NCBI GenBank assembly: GCA_963803025.1
Contig: CAWDKZ010000023.1
Coordinates: 1 to 57,351, forward strand
Source: Bog-793 sp963803025
GTDB lineage: Bacteria; Actinomycetota; Acidimicrobiia; Acidimicrobiales; Bog-793
DNA: 57,351 nt
Direction: 5' to 3'
The notes beneath the pieces are model-generated. The model was not told the origin of the DNA. It saw nothing but the letters and a program-made list of their open reading frames with translations, and did no database searches. Both the position numbers and the translations under genes were made by a program. Below are positions 1-8,912 of the stretch, one piece after another (within the stretch, counting starts at the first letter, position 1; each line of letters opens with the position of its first letter).

Positions 1-14
1 GCCTGGAACCACCG
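1..14 (+). repeat. IS1380-type left terminal inverted repeat
   Basis: GCCTGGAACCACCG matches the complement of positions 1569-1582 at 13 of 14 bases. It may extend beyond the window edge. Confidence 0.75.
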
Positions 15-48
15 CGCGGATAGGCCCGTGACAAGCGGACTATCCGCG
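15..48. repeat. Stem-loop inside the IS left end
   Basis: CGCGGATAG (15-23) is the exact complement of CTATCCGCG (40-48), giving a 9-bp stem with a 16-base loop just inside the terminal repeat. It could limit read-through transcription into the transposase or be part of the transposase recognition site; the role is inference. Confidence 0.5.
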
Positions 49-49
49 A

Positions 50-120
50 AAAAGGTGCCTCGATCAGGGAAAATGGGAGTCACCAAACACCCCAGTCCCT
101 CGACCAGAAAGGCACCTTTT
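50..120. repeat. 11-bp inverted repeat before the transposase start
   Basis: AAAAGGTGCCT (50-60) pairs exactly with AGGCACCTTTT (110-120), which ends two bases before the transposase ATG. Pairing in RNA would bury the start region. Insertion sequences often use such structures to keep impinging transcription from making transposase; that role here is inferred. Confidence 0.5.
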
Positions 121-122
121 CG

Positions 123-1399
123 ATGTCATCCTCGCACAGTCCGTCGTGTCTGTCCGTGATGTTCGACGACGACCACGCGGTCGCTGATGCCGGCCTCGCG
201 CTCGTCGGCGTGCTGAGCGCGCGTCTCGGTCTGGAAGCGCTCGCCGAGGAGCTCGTCGACATCGCCCCGTTCCCGGGGCGCCGGGTCGCGACGCTCGTGC
301 ACGCCATGGTCGCCGGGGCGGACTGCATCGATGACGCCGACGTGCTGCGCGCCGGGGCGACCGGTGCGGTCCTTCCCCACAAGGTGATGGCACCCTCCAC
401 CCTCGGGACCTTCCTGCGGTGCTTCGACTTCGGCCACATCCGTCAGCTCGACCAGCTCGCCGAGGCGATGCTCACACGGGCGTGGTCGGCGGGCGCGGGA
501 CCCGGCGCCGGGCCGATGACGGTCGACGTGGACTCGACGATCTGCCCGGTGCACGGCGACGAGAAGCAGGGCGCCGCCTTCGGCTACACCCACGTCCTCG
601 GCTACCACCCGCTGCTCGCGACGAGAGCCGACACGGGCGAGGTCCTCCACGTCCGGTTCCGCAAGGGCTCGGCGGGATCGGGACGGGGTGCGGAGCGCTT
701 CGTCCGAGAGCTCGTCGGACGGTGCCGGCGCGCCGGGGCGGCCGGCCCGCTCACCCTGCGCGCCGACTCGGGCTTCTACTCCCGTCACGTCGTCAAGGCC
801 TGCCGGGACCATGACGTTCGCTACTCGATCACCGCGCCGCAGAATCCAGGAGTGCAGCGGGCGATCGCGGGAATCGACGAGGAGTCCTGGATCCCGATCG
901 ACTACACCGAGGGTGGCGAGGCCTGGGTCGCCGAGACCACCTACGGGGACGGGCACCGCCTCGTCGTGCGACGGACGCGCCTCGCCGATCCCCAGCCCCG
1001 CTCTTCCCCGTCTTCCGCTACCACGCCTTCATCACCGACCGGGGCGGCAACGTGGTCGCCCTCGACGCCGACCACCGACGCCACGCGGTGATCGAGCTCG
1101 CGATCCGGGACCTCAAAGAGGGGTCGGGGCTCGCGCACTGCCCCTCGGGGCGCTTCGGCGCCAACGGTGCCTGGGCCGTGCTCTCGACGATCGCCCACAA
1201 CCTGCTCCGCTGGGTCGCGGCCCTCGGTCTTCAGATCCGCGGGCCGATCGTCGCGAAGACGGTCCGGCGCCGGTTCCTCGCGCTACCCGGCAGGATCACC
1301 CATCGCGCCCGGCACCGTCAGCTTCATCTTCCGGCGAACTGGCCGTGGGCGGAGCAGTGGACTGCCTGCTTCACGCGGCTCTACGCGCTACGGGCCTGA
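123..1399 (+). pseudogene. IS1380-family transposase, frameshifted
   Basis: DDE transposase of the IS1380 type. The first part (123 to about 998) has the acidic region MTVDVDSTICPVHGDEKQG and then LRADSGFYS, both typical of this family. The second part (about 998-1399) continues in another frame with VALDADHRRHAVIELAIRDL and a family-like C-terminus. The switch falls at the run CCCC at 996-999: reading the last C of codon 996-998 twice, or removing one inserted base, restores PLFPVFRYHAFITDRGGN. IS1380 elements are normally read as a single frame, so I call this a broken gene or a sequencing error rather than programmed frameshifting. Start is ATG 123, without a clear ribosome-binding site. 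Confidence 0.75.
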
Positions 1400-1568
1400 G
1401 CCAGAGCCCACGAGATCGCCTGCGGCCCGCCCCGACGGTCTCCAGCACCAGAGCGACGGCAACGATCTGGATCAACACGCGCCGGCAGCCGGCCGCGGCG
1501 CTCGGCAAACCACCATGCCGCCAGAAATCGGCAACAGAGTACCGCCGACCGCGCTACCCGGCGTCAGA

Positions 1569-1582
1569 CGGTGGATCCAGGC
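1569..1582 (-). repeat. IS1380-type right terminal inverted repeat
   Basis: CGGTGGATCCAGGC, whose complement matches positions 1-14 with one mismatch. It marks the right boundary of the element. Confidence 0.75.
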
Positions 1583-1901
1583 TAAGACCGTGCCCCAAAG
1601 CAGAAAGGACTTTCCAACCCCGGCTGTACCAGCGGTGCTGAGGGGCGCTGGCCGGCGGGTCGGGGCGGGACGCAACCCGTTCGCTGAGGGAGCGGCACCA
1701 GGACGATACCGGACGCGCCCTTCGGGGTAAGGCGAGGGCCACACGGGGCCGCGGTTGCCGCGGGGTGCCCATCGCGGTTTCGTCCCGGTTCCGCGCTCCT
1801 GCCTTTCTCTCCCCACCGACAACCCGCAGGTCGGGCGCGCTGATACTTCCGACGTCGACGTCCCACCGTCGCAGGACTGTTCAGTTCCGGTGTCGGCTCC
1901 G
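1583..1901. other. Gene-free stretch after the IS
   Basis: No frame here has convincing coding character on either strand, and I see no RNA gene or strong hairpin with a T-run. It is the downstream flank of the secreted protein gene on the minus strand. Confidence 0.5.
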
Positions 1902-2555
1902 CTACGGCGCTGGCGACAAGCCGAGAGCGGCGCGCAGAACGTCGCCGTCCGCCTGGAGGAGCATGCCGTCGTGGCGAAGGGTCGTGTACCAGGCTAGGAG
2001 GGTCAAGGACGTTTGGCTTCCGGCAGACTGAAGAAGGGCGACAATCGCTCTGTCCTGCGCAACATACGACCGGATGTCCGTTTCGATCGCGCCGGTCGCG
2101 TGCAGGGCGCTGAGCTGGGTATCGAGTTTTTGGCACGCAGCGATGAGGGGCGCGGAAAGAGCTGCCGCCTCAGCCGGAGTGATACTGGTCCCGTACGCCT
2201 CGGCCTTGGCTTCGGCCGTTGTCAGAGCGGAATGCGCCGGTGCGACGTCCGTCGAGAACGATTTCTTGACTTGCGCGACCGACAACGTCTTCGTCTTCAC
2301 CGCGGTCTTGGAGACGACCCACTGGTCGTGGGAATGAACTTTTTTGCAAACCAGCGTCAGTTTTCCGTCTTTTGCCTTTTTGCCGAGATTCTTCGCGGGA
2401 CAGGACTTTCCGGGCTTGGGCGCAGCCGACAAAGAACGCGACAGCCTCACCTGCGCGCCCGCCGGGGCGGCGACCATCGCACCAACCAGCAACGTTGCAG
2501 CGATCAGCGTGGCGGCACGTCCAATGGTGCCGAGCCGATGTGAACGATTCTCCAT
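1902..2555 (-). CDS. Secreted protein of unknown function
   Basis: A 217-residue protein starting at ATG 2555, chosen because the ribosome-binding site GGAAAGGA lies about 10 bases upstream; the open frame runs further up but has no comparable site. Residues 1-34 form a signal peptide (charged MENRSHR, hydrophobic AATLIAATLLVGAMVAA, then PAGAQ). A short segment follows with two cysteines (C52, C70) in a GKSC...GKLTLVC...W pattern often seen as a small module in actinobacterial secreted proteins. The rest is Ala-rich, probably helical, without a motif I recognise. It stands alone between the IS element and a hypothetical gene. Export is well supported; function is unknown. Confidence 0.75.
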   Translation of the reverse strand: MENRSHRLGTIGRAATLIAATLLVGAMVAAPAGAQVRLSRSLSAAPKPGKSCPAKNLGKKAKDGKLTLVCKKVHSHDQWVVSKTAVKTKTLSVAQVKKSFSTDVAPAHSALTTAEAKAEAYGTSITPAEAAALSAPLIAACQKLDTQLSALHATGAIETDIRSYVAQDRAIVALLQSAGSQTSLTLLAWYTTLRHDGMLLQADGDVLRAALGLSPAP

Positions 2556-3046
2556 GACGTGGGTCCTTTCCCGCGCTCGGCTTCGCTCTTGAGCGACGAC
2601 CTTCTTGCACCATCGCAACCGCTGCCGTGTTGACCATAATCGCCAGACGAGAACACGTCCTTTCTGTCCCCGTCGTTCTCGCGGCGTGAGCACGTGGCAC
2701 GTCGCCGTCCTTTTCCGTTCCGACGCACCACCCGCGCATCTTGGCACCTCCGGGCGGAGATGCGACCTGGCGCCAGCCGCGCCGCCAGAGCCGCGGCCGT
2801 TCGAGGATGATGATGGCGTCGGCTCGCGAACTCAACTCCCCGGGGCGTGCTCACGGGCTGCCCGTCCGCGACGCCGTGAGCTGCGGGCGCGACCGCGCAA
2901 GGACGTCGTAGATTCTCGAAGTGTCGGGGTGCGAGCGCGCCGACGCGCGAACTCTGCTGGACAGCGTCGGACAACGCTCGAAGACCCCGCGGTCCGTAGC
3001 GCAGTCCGGCGCGGCACGCCCCGGCTGTGCTCGACTCGGCAACTCC
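2556..3046. other. Gene-free stretch, probable promoter of the secreted protein
   Basis: No convincing gene. On the minus strand TATGGT (complement of 2634-2639) could be a -10 hexamer for the secreted protein gene, about 80 bases ahead of its start. The part at 2820-3046 is GC-rich and open in several frames, but none looks coding. Confidence 0.4.
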
Positions 3047-3502
3047 TCAAACCTCGGCGAAGATGTCGAGGCGCTCGCGGAAGATGTCGGGGTGATCGGC
3101 GATGGCCTTGTCGGCGAGGGTTAGGGCATAGCGCGATCGGTTCGCCTGGTCGTTGCGGAGCCGGGCATCTTTGAGGAACTCGGTGAGAATGCGCGCGGCA
3201 AGGTGTGATCTCTCGTGACAATTGGCGCGGAGGATACCGCTGCCGATGGAGACGCGCTCGACACCGCACGACTCCTGCCCAGCAGCGCGGAAGAGGCGGA
3301 AGGTGTCGCATTCGGGCTCGTAGACAAGACCGATCCTCGAGGTTCCATCGATCGGTGTGCTTGTCTCGAAACCGTCCAAGATCTCCACCTCCGACAACGC
3401 GGAGAGTTTCTTGCGCCGTCTCATCTCGAGCAACGCCTTCTCGTAAATGGAGGATGGCGTTCTTGCAAATTGGAGGTGAAGGTATGCGACGGCGACGGTC
3501 AT
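3047..3502 (-). CDS. Hypothetical protein
   Basis: A 151-residue reading frame with balanced, soluble composition, unlike the Arg/Pro/Ala-rich shadow frames around it. The C-terminal half (SHLAARILTEFLKDARLRND and on to DIFRERLDIFAEV) looks helical. I see no membrane segment, signal peptide or known motif. ATG 3502 has no clear ribosome-binding site; an internal ATG near 3424 is an alternative start. It lies about 100 bases downstream of the c-di-GMP enzyme gene on the same strand. Codon use is less GC-biased at third positions than the neighbours, which could mean recent acquisition. I do not recognise the family, and it could be a non-gene. Confidence 0.5.
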   Translation of the reverse strand: MTVAVAYLHLQFARTPSSIYEKALLEMRRRKKLSALSEVEILDGFETSTPIDGTSRIGLVYEPECDTFRLFRAAGQESCGVERVSIGSGILRANCHERSHLAARILTEFLKDARLRNDQANRSRYALTLADKAIADHPDIFRERLDIFAEV

Positions 3503-3601
3503 CGGCCGAGTTTGCAGAATCGGGGTACTGCGGAATCCGGTGCGAGCGTGAGCGGCACCTCGCGAGGCGGAGGGGTGTCCAGCCGGCCGGCGAGCGGCCG
3601 C

Positions 3602-5356
3602 CTACCCGGGCTGCGGGGTCCCGCCGCGCCGGAACCCGGCGATGGCGTCGGGCGGGAGCGGGGGGGCGAAGAGGAAGCCCTGGAACTCGTCGCAGTCGAG
3701 CGAGGTGAGCTCGGCGAGCTGCTCGGCCGTGGCGATCCCCTCGCCGACGACCGACATGCCGAGGGCGTGCGACATCGCCGTGATGGCGGCGATGATCTCG
3801 CTGTCCCGGGCCGTGCGGCCGATCTGCTCGATGAAGCTGCGGTCGATCTTCAAGATGTCGACGCGCAGCCGCTCGAGGTGGGCGAAGGTCGAGTAGCCGG
3901 TCCCGTAGTCGTCGATGGCGAGGCGGACCCCCTCCTCGGAGAGCGCGGCGAGCGTCGCCGCGACGTTGCCGGCCCTGCCGTTGAGGGTCGCCTCGGTGAT
4001 CTCGAGGCAGAGCCGGGAGGGGGCGAGGCCGTGCGAGGCGAGCGTCTCGGCGACGCAGGCGGCGAAGCCCGGGTCGACGAGCTGGCGCCCGGAGATGTTC
4101 ACCGCCATCGTGAAGTCCTCCCCCCAGCCGCCCTCGGCGAGCCACGCCGCGAGCTGGCGGCAGGCCTCGGCGAGGACGAAGCCGTCGATCCGGGTGATGA
4201 GGCCGCGTTCCTCGGCGAGCGGGATGAACTCGGCCGGGGCGAGCACCCCCCGCGTCGGGTGGTTCCAGCGCACGAGGGCCTCGATGCCGCGCAGCGCCCG
4301 GTCCCCGATCGAGAAGAGCGGCTGGTAGAGGAGGAAGAGCTCGCCCTGCTCGAGGGCGGCGCGCAGCTCGACCTCGCGGGCGTGGTTGGCGACGACCCGG
4401 GCCCGCTGCGAGGGCGAGAACACCTGGAAGCAGTTCTTGCCGGCGTCCTTGGCGCGGTACATGGCGATGTCGGCGTCCTGGAGGAGCTGGCCGGGGTCGG
4501 CGAGCGGGTCGCCGGTGAGCACGACGCCGACGCTCGTCGTCACCGTGAGGTCGACGCCGTCGACGAGGAAGGGCCGGGCGACGGCCCGCACCACCCGGTC
4601 GCCCAGGAGGCGCGGGTCGTCGTCGTCGTGGAGCGCCGTGCAGAGCATGACGAACTCGTCGCCCCCGAGCCGGGCGACGGTGTCGGCGCGGCGCGCCACG
4701 CTCGTCAGGCGCCGGGCCACCTCGACGAGCACCTTGTCGCCGGTCTCGTGGCCGAAGGAGTCGTTGATCGTCTTGAAGTTGTCGAGGTCGATGAACAACA
4801 ACGCGACCTGTCCCGGTTGGCGCTCGAGCAGCGCGAGGGCCTGGGCGAGCCGGTCCCGCAGGGCGAGCCGGTTGGCGAGGCCCGTCACCGTGTCGTGGAG
4901 CGACTGGAAGGTGAGGGCCTGCTCGGCGAGGATCTGGGCGGTCACGTCCCGCGAGATGCCGAAGCTGCCGACGATCCGGCCGGCGTCGTCTTTCAGCGGG
5001 AACTTCGTCGTCGAGACCCAGATGTCGGGGCGGTTCCGGAAGGTCTCGCACTCGACCTTGCCGACGACCGGCTCACCGGTGCGGATGATGCGCTGCTCGT
5101 CCTCGAAGGCGGCGTCGGCGTGCGGCTCGCTGAAGATGTCGGCGTCCGACTTGCCGACGATCTCCTCCGGTGACCAGCCGGGGGCCAGGTCCTCCAGCCA
5201 GCCCCGGCTGACGACGAGGAAGCGACTCTCGAGATCCTTGAAGAAGATGCGCTCGCCGGGCAGGTCGAGCAGGTTGCGCATGCAGAGGCGCTCGATCTCT
5301 TCCTGGGAGCTCGGTGCTGTACGGGTATCTGGATTTAACTTCGATCCCTTTGCCAT
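3602..5356 (-). CDS. PAS-GGDEF-EAL cyclic-di-GMP synthase/phosphodiesterase
   Basis: A 584-residue cytoplasmic signalling protein. A PAS domain (about 25-140) precedes a GGDEF diguanylate cyclase domain (about 150-315) with the active-site motif GGDEF at 231-235 and an intact RxxD inhibitory site at 222-225. An EAL phosphodiesterase domain follows (about 335-575) with EALVRW at 359-364, then CLEITEATL, DDYGTGYS and LKIDRSF. The late motif usually written EGVET reads EGIAT, keeping the first glutamate. Both activities therefore look possible: making cyclic-di-GMP from GTP and hydrolysing it. Start ATG 5356 is set by GAGGAG about five bases upstream; an in-frame ATG 12 bases earlier is worse placed. 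There is no membrane segment. The gene stands alone, so its input is probably a ligand or cofactor in the PAS domain. Confidence 0.9.
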   Translation of the reverse strand: MAKGSKLNPDTRTAPSSQEEIERLCMRNLLDLPGERIFFKDLESRFLVVSRGWLEDLAPGWSPEEIVGKSDADIFSEPHADAAFEDEQRIIRTGEPVVGKVECETFRNRPDIWVSTTKFPLKDDAGRIVGSFGISRDVTAQILAEQALTFQSLHDTVTGLANRLALRDRLAQALALLERQPGQVALLFIDLDNFKTINDSFGHETGDKVLVEVARRLTSVARRADTVARLGGDEFVMLCTALHDDDDPRLLGDRVVRAVARPFLVDGVDLTVTTSVGVVLTGDPLADPGQLLQDADIAMYRAKDAGKNCFQVFSPSQRARVVANHAREVELRAALEQGELFLLYQPLFSIGDRALRGIEALVRWNHPTRGVLAPAEFIPLAEERGLITRIDGFVLAEACRQLAAWLAEGGWGEDFTMAVNISGRQLVDPGFAACVAETLASHGLAPSRLCLEITEATLNGRAGNVAATLAALSEEGVRLAIDDYGTGYSTFAHLERLRVDILKIDRSFIEQIGRTARDSEIIAAITAMSHALGMSVVGEGIATAEQLAELTSLDCDEFQGFLFAPPLPPDAIAGFRRGGTPQPG

Positions 5357-5665
5357 CGCGCTCCTCATGGGGTGGGGACACCGGACCGAGCGCAGCACGG
5401 GCGCCAGAACAAGGAACCATCTGCGTGAAGGCTAGCTCTTGTTCATCACCGTCCTAGGCTAGGGAACCCATGGCCCCGTCGCCGCCGACCGCCAACGGAC
5501 CGTCAAAGCGTAGCGACGGCCTGGGTCCGCGAGCGCGTGACGGCACTCGCTGGGTAGGCCGATCGGCGGCGCGGCTCCTGTCCGAAGGGCGGATGTCCCT
5601 CCGGGTGGTGCCACCTCGGTACGGTCCGACCGCGCTCCGGCTCCCGTCGAGCGTGTGACGAGGTG
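5357..5665. other. Gene-free stretch between two minus-strand genes
   Basis: Holds the promoter of the c-di-GMP enzyme gene and the downstream flank of the DUF3089 gene. I see no clear promoter hexamers, riboswitch or terminator hairpin. Confidence 0.4.
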
Positions 5666-6847
5666 TCAGGCGCGGCGGTGCGAGTCGCGCGACCACGTCG
5701 CCTCGGCGGCGGCGGTGTCGGCGAGGAGATTGCCGAGGGCGAGGTTGACGTCATACTCGTGGTAGCCCCAGTCGGGTCCATCCGGCTCCGTCACAACCGG
5801 TCGTCGATCCGAAGGACCGGAAATCCTTTTGACCTGGAGCCAGGTCGCGCCGCCGACAGATTCACAGCGCGCCGAGTAAAGCCGCGGGAACTCGACCCAG
5901 GGTGTCGAGACGATGCCCTCCGAAGGGAAGAACGGTTCGAGAGCCGCGTACCCGCCGTCGATCGCCGCGGGATTGACACAGAGGACCCGCAGCCCCTGTC
6001 GGGATGTCTGTCCCGCGAGGATCGAGACGCCCTGTCCCGGGCGTCCGAAGAACGAGGCGGCGGGAGGTTGGCTGGGGAAGCTTGAGTAGGCGATGACACA
6101 TCCCGTCTCGCCGGACGACTCGCATGCCGGGATGTGCGAGAAGCTGCCGCCGGTGAGCGAGCCGGTTGGCACGACGACGTTTCCTCCCAGGATGATCGCG
6201 AGCACGAGACGGTGGCGCAGTGTGGGGTTGTCGTCGACGACGCGCTGGAGCAGCGTGATCAGCATCGAGGCACCCTGGGAGTGCCCGATGAAGATGATGG
6301 GTCGTCCGTCATCGTCGTGCTTGAGATAGTCCTCGAAACCGGCTTGCAGGCTGTCGTAGGCGGTCACCGTCGCCGAGGAGTCGGCGTTGAGCAGGGGCAG
6401 GGCGAAGAGTCTCGACAGAGTGATCTGGCGGTACACGGGAGCCCAGACACGGCACACGGTCGAGAAGCGGGACGCCTGGGCGATTGCGGCGTCGATCTCG
6501 CTGGTCTGCACGCGCAGGTCCGCGTTCGGCGTCTGCTCGGTGCTCACCGTCGGGTAGACGTAGAAGCAATCGAACCTCGACGCGGTGTCGTCCTTTGCCT
6601 TGACGACCGAGGTCGACCCGGATGGTCCGACGACGGTCGTCGTGAGGTTCGCCGCACACGGATCATCGGGCATCCCTGGCCGGCAGAGCCACACCGTGCG
6701 CGAAGCCTTGGGTGGATGGTCCTGCTCGTGTGCGACGGGCGACCCGCCGGTCCGTGCGGAGTTGACGCCGGAAGCGGTGGCGCCGGGGGAAAGTGCGACC
6801 AACATGCCGGTCGCCAGCATCAGAACGGCACCGACAAGCCGCGCCAC
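5666..6847 (-). CDS. Secreted DUF3089 alpha/beta-hydrolase-like protein
   Basis: A 393-residue exported protein of the DUF3089 family. Residues 1-26 are a signal peptide (LVGAVLMLATGMLVALSPGATASG). The alpha/beta-hydrolase nucleophile elbow GHSQG is at 188-192 with Ser190 as probable nucleophile; the preceding IIFI strand and TAYDSLQAGFEDYLKH fit the family, and the late DWGYHEYDVN could supply the catalytic histidine. Several cysteines (C55, C64, C94, C132) could form disulfides outside the cell. The substrate is unknown; an esterase acting on lipids or polyesters is plausible. Start is GTG 6847 with GAGGCG upstream. It appears monocistronic, followed by a gene-free gap. Confidence 0.8.
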   Translation of the reverse strand: MARLVGAVLMLATGMLVALSPGATASGVNSARTGGSPVAHEQDHPPKASRTVWLCRPGMPDDPCAANLTTTVVGPSGSTSVVKAKDDTASRFDCFYVYPTVSTEQTPNADLRVQTSEIDAAIAQASRFSTVCRVWAPVYRQITLSRLFALPLLNADSSATVTAYDSLQAGFEDYLKHDDDGRPIIFIGHSQGASMLITLLQRVVDDNPTLRHRLVLAIILGGNVVVPTGSLTGGSFSHIPACESSGETGCVIAYSSFPSQPPAASFFGRPGQGVSILAGQTSRQGLRVLCVNPAAIDGGYAALEPFFPSEGIVSTPWVEFPRLYSARCESVGGATWLQVKRISGPSDRRPVVTEPDGPDWGYHEYDVNLALGNLLADTAAAEATWSRDSHRRA

Positions 6848-7368
6848 GGATCGCCTCGGGCGCGCGCCCTGCGCTTCCGGGGCGGGGTCCGATCGCGCGC
6901 GCGGGTCACGACAGCGATCGAGAAAGCCGACGAAGCCGCGCGTTGTCGCGCCTCCCTGCTCGTCACCGGTCGGGTCGTGGGCTCAGTCCTGCGCCCGTTC
7001 GACGAACTTAGCGACCCGTCCCCCGGGAACAGCGCGCGTGGCACACGACAGCTCTGGGGAACGCCGCTCGTGGCAAGGCTCCCGATCGGCTGGCCGAGGC
7101 ACGAGGCCGATCGAGCGACGAGCTCGTCGGTGTCGCATGACAACACCGACGAGCTCGTCGCTCGCGCGACGGGAGCCGGCGGCGAGATGGTCCTCCAGGA
7201 TGCGGGCGTTCGTGCCGAGCGCGCGACCGCGCCCAAGCGAGCTGTCGACGAACCACACCCGCCCAACGGTCGGCGAGGGCTTCGCAGCCGTCGCGCATGC
7301 GCCCAGTGCGCTCGGCGGGACCGGCCGATCCCGCCGCGCCGTCCGCAAACACCGGTCGCCCGCCCTTG
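6848..7368. other. Gene-free stretch with a large hairpin
   Basis: About 520 bases between the DUF3089 gene and the persulfide dioxygenase gene. The main feature is the perfect 22-bp inverted repeat at 7112-7164. A short plus-strand frame at about 7140-7215 resembles part of a glyoxalase/VOC domain (TDELVARATGAGGEMVLQ) and may be a gene remnant. Nothing else is convincing. Confidence 0.5.
7112..7164. repeat. Perfect 22-bp inverted repeat (hairpin)
   Basis: Positions 7112-7133 are the exact complement of 7143-7164, with a 9-base spacer. Each arm contains the self-complementary 14-mer CGACGAGCTCGTCG, so the whole can fold as one long hairpin or two small ones. There is no T-run. It may act as a terminator for the minus-strand gene ending at 7369, but it lies 200 bases beyond the stop codon. 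Confidence 0.85.
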
Positions 7369-8730
7369 TTACGCCCCCGGACCGGGCGTGACGAGCGCGT
7401 GACCCGACGTCGTCGCGTTCGCCCAGTCATCGTTGATGAGCACGACGTCGCGCCCGTACCCGTCGAGCAGGCTGGCGGCGATCGCGGCGCGGTAGCCGCT
7501 CGTACAGTGGACGGCGAGCCGGCCCTCGGGGATCTCGTCAACCCACGCGAGGAGTTCGTGAATGGGGAAGTGGAAGGTACCCGCGAGGTGGCCTTCCCGT
7601 CGCTCGTCGGCGCGGCGGACGTCGATGATGACGAGGTCGGGAAGCGTCGATAACTCGTCGAATCCGATGACGGGGTAGCCACGACGAGCTTCGTTCGTTC
7701 CGAGGTCGCCGATCGCGCCGACCGCCGAGCCGGCGGGACGGTCGATGCCGATCCGGACGAGTTGGCGTTGCGCGTCGGCAACCTCGCCTTCGGTCTCACC
7801 AACGAGCGTGAGCGGGGTCTCCCACGGGATCAACCAGCCGAGATAGGTGGAGAAGGAGGTGTCAAGCCCGATGCTGATCGTCCCGGTGAGATGATCGTGA
7901 GCGAACGCGACCCGGCCGCGCAGGTCGACGACCCATTCGCCCCTGGCGATTCGCTGTCGCAACTCGTCGGGATCGACCCTTGTGACCGGCGAGAGGTCCG
8001 CTGCAGTCGGGCCTTCACGGTTCCTCGGGCCCATGTGCGCGTAGTACGCGGGGTAAGCGGCGAGCCCGGCGATGAGACGCGCGACGAAGGTTTCCTCATC
8101 CCCAGTCGCGAAGGCATCGTTGCGGACCCGCTCGGCGCCGATCGTGCTGGCTGGCGTGATCACGATGTTCCCCGAAGAGCAGAAGCTCCCGAAGCCGTGC
8201 GTCGGATAGACGGGCACGTCGTCGGTGAGCAATTCGCCGAGCCGGCGGGCGGAGTGGAACTGCAGGCGGGCGAGGGCCTCGGTGTGCTCGGCGCCGAGGA
8301 GGTCGGGACGTCCGACGCTGCCGTAGAGCAGGGAGCCCCCGGTGAACGCAGCCGGGGCCGTCCCGTCGTCGATGACGTACGCGACGTGGTCGAAGGTGTG
8401 CCCCGGTGTCGCGACGACCCGCACCCGGAGCTGTCCGCTCGCGAACTCGTCTCCGTCGGTGACGGCGCGGCGTTCAAACGGGAGCTCTTCCGCCCCCGAC
8501 AGGAGATAGGTCGCGCCCGTGCGTCTGGCGAGCTCGAGTCCGCCGGAGACATAGTCGTTGTGGACGTGGGTCTCGGCGACGAATGCACAGCGCAACTCCA
8601 GCGCGTCGAGCACCGCCTCGATGCGGTCGATGTCCCGCTGCGGGTCGACGACGACGGCGATCTGTCGGTCGTGGGCAACGTAGCTGCGATCCCCCAGCTC
8701 AGGGGTGTCGACAACCTCGACCTCGACCAC
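7369..8730 (-). CDS. Persulfide dioxygenase-like metallo-beta-lactamase/rhodanese fusion
   Basis: A 453-residue cytoplasmic protein in sulfur metabolism. The N-terminal metallo-beta-lactamase-fold domain (1 to about 235) resembles ETHE1 persulfide dioxygenase, with H55, H57 and D59 in THVHND, H111 in TPGHTFDH and H178. The motif usually FTGD, whose Asp is an iron ligand in ETHE1, here reads FTGG (129-132). A first rhodanese-like domain (about 250-340) has no active-site Cys; the second (about 352-453) has Cys409 in HCTSGYR and should transfer sulfur. The likely role is oxidation or detoxification of low-molecular-weight persulfides. Start GTG 8730 has AAGGAGG seven bases upstream. It is transcribed away from the neighbouring aldehyde dehydrogenase. 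Confidence 0.85.
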   Translation of the reverse strand: MVEVEVVDTPELGDRSYVAHDRQIAVVVDPQRDIDRIEAVLDALELRCAFVAETHVHNDYVSGGLELARRTGATYLLSGAEELPFERRAVTDGDEFASGQLRVRVVATPGHTFDHVAYVIDDGTAPAAFTGGSLLYGSVGRPDLLGAEHTEALARLQFHSARRLGELLTDDVPVYPTHGFGSFCSSGNIVITPASTIGAERVRNDAFATGDEETFVARLIAGLAAYPAYYAHMGPRNREGPTAADLSPVTRVDPDELRQRIARGEWVVDLRGRVAFAHDHLTGTISIGLDTSFSTYLGWLIPWETPLTLVGETEGEVADAQRQLVRIGIDRPAGSAVGAIGDLGTNEARRGYPVIGFDELSTLPDLVIIDVRRADERREGHLAGTFHFPIHELLAWVDEIPEGRLAVHCTSGYRAAIAASLLDGYGRDVVLINDDWANATTSGHALVTPGPGA

Positions 8731-8912
8731 GGCACGGCCTCCTTGCTGTGATGACCACCACGGTAACGGTCGTCGCCAGCAGCGCGCGCCGGTGACACGA
8801 ACGGTCCGATCGTCCTCGCGCGCGGTTGGTACGCTCCGCGCCGGATGGAACGAGACGAGCGCTCGTGCGTTCCGGCGTCACCGCGCCGGGACGGTGGGGG
8901 ACAGGCGGGCAG

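Larger units (their letters stand above)
1..1582 (+). mobile_element. IS1380-type insertion sequence
   Basis: The ends carry matching inverted repeats (GCCTGGAACCACCG at the left; the complement of the right end reads GCCTGGATCCACCG; 13 of 14 identical). Between them lies one transposase reading frame resembling the IS1380 family. The left end coincides with the first base of the window, so the outer flank and any target duplication cannot be seen. The transposase is frameshifted, so this copy is probably inactive on its own, unless the shift is a sequencing error. About 170 non-coding bases separate the end of the transposase from the right repeat. Confidence 0.8.

Noticed and set aside
3215..5173. 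652-codon plus-strand frame opposite the c-di-GMP gene
   Set aside because: Gly/Glu/Arg-rich shadow of a well-defined GGDEF-EAL gene; no motifs. The 739-codon minus-strand frame at 2832-5051 is another shadow.
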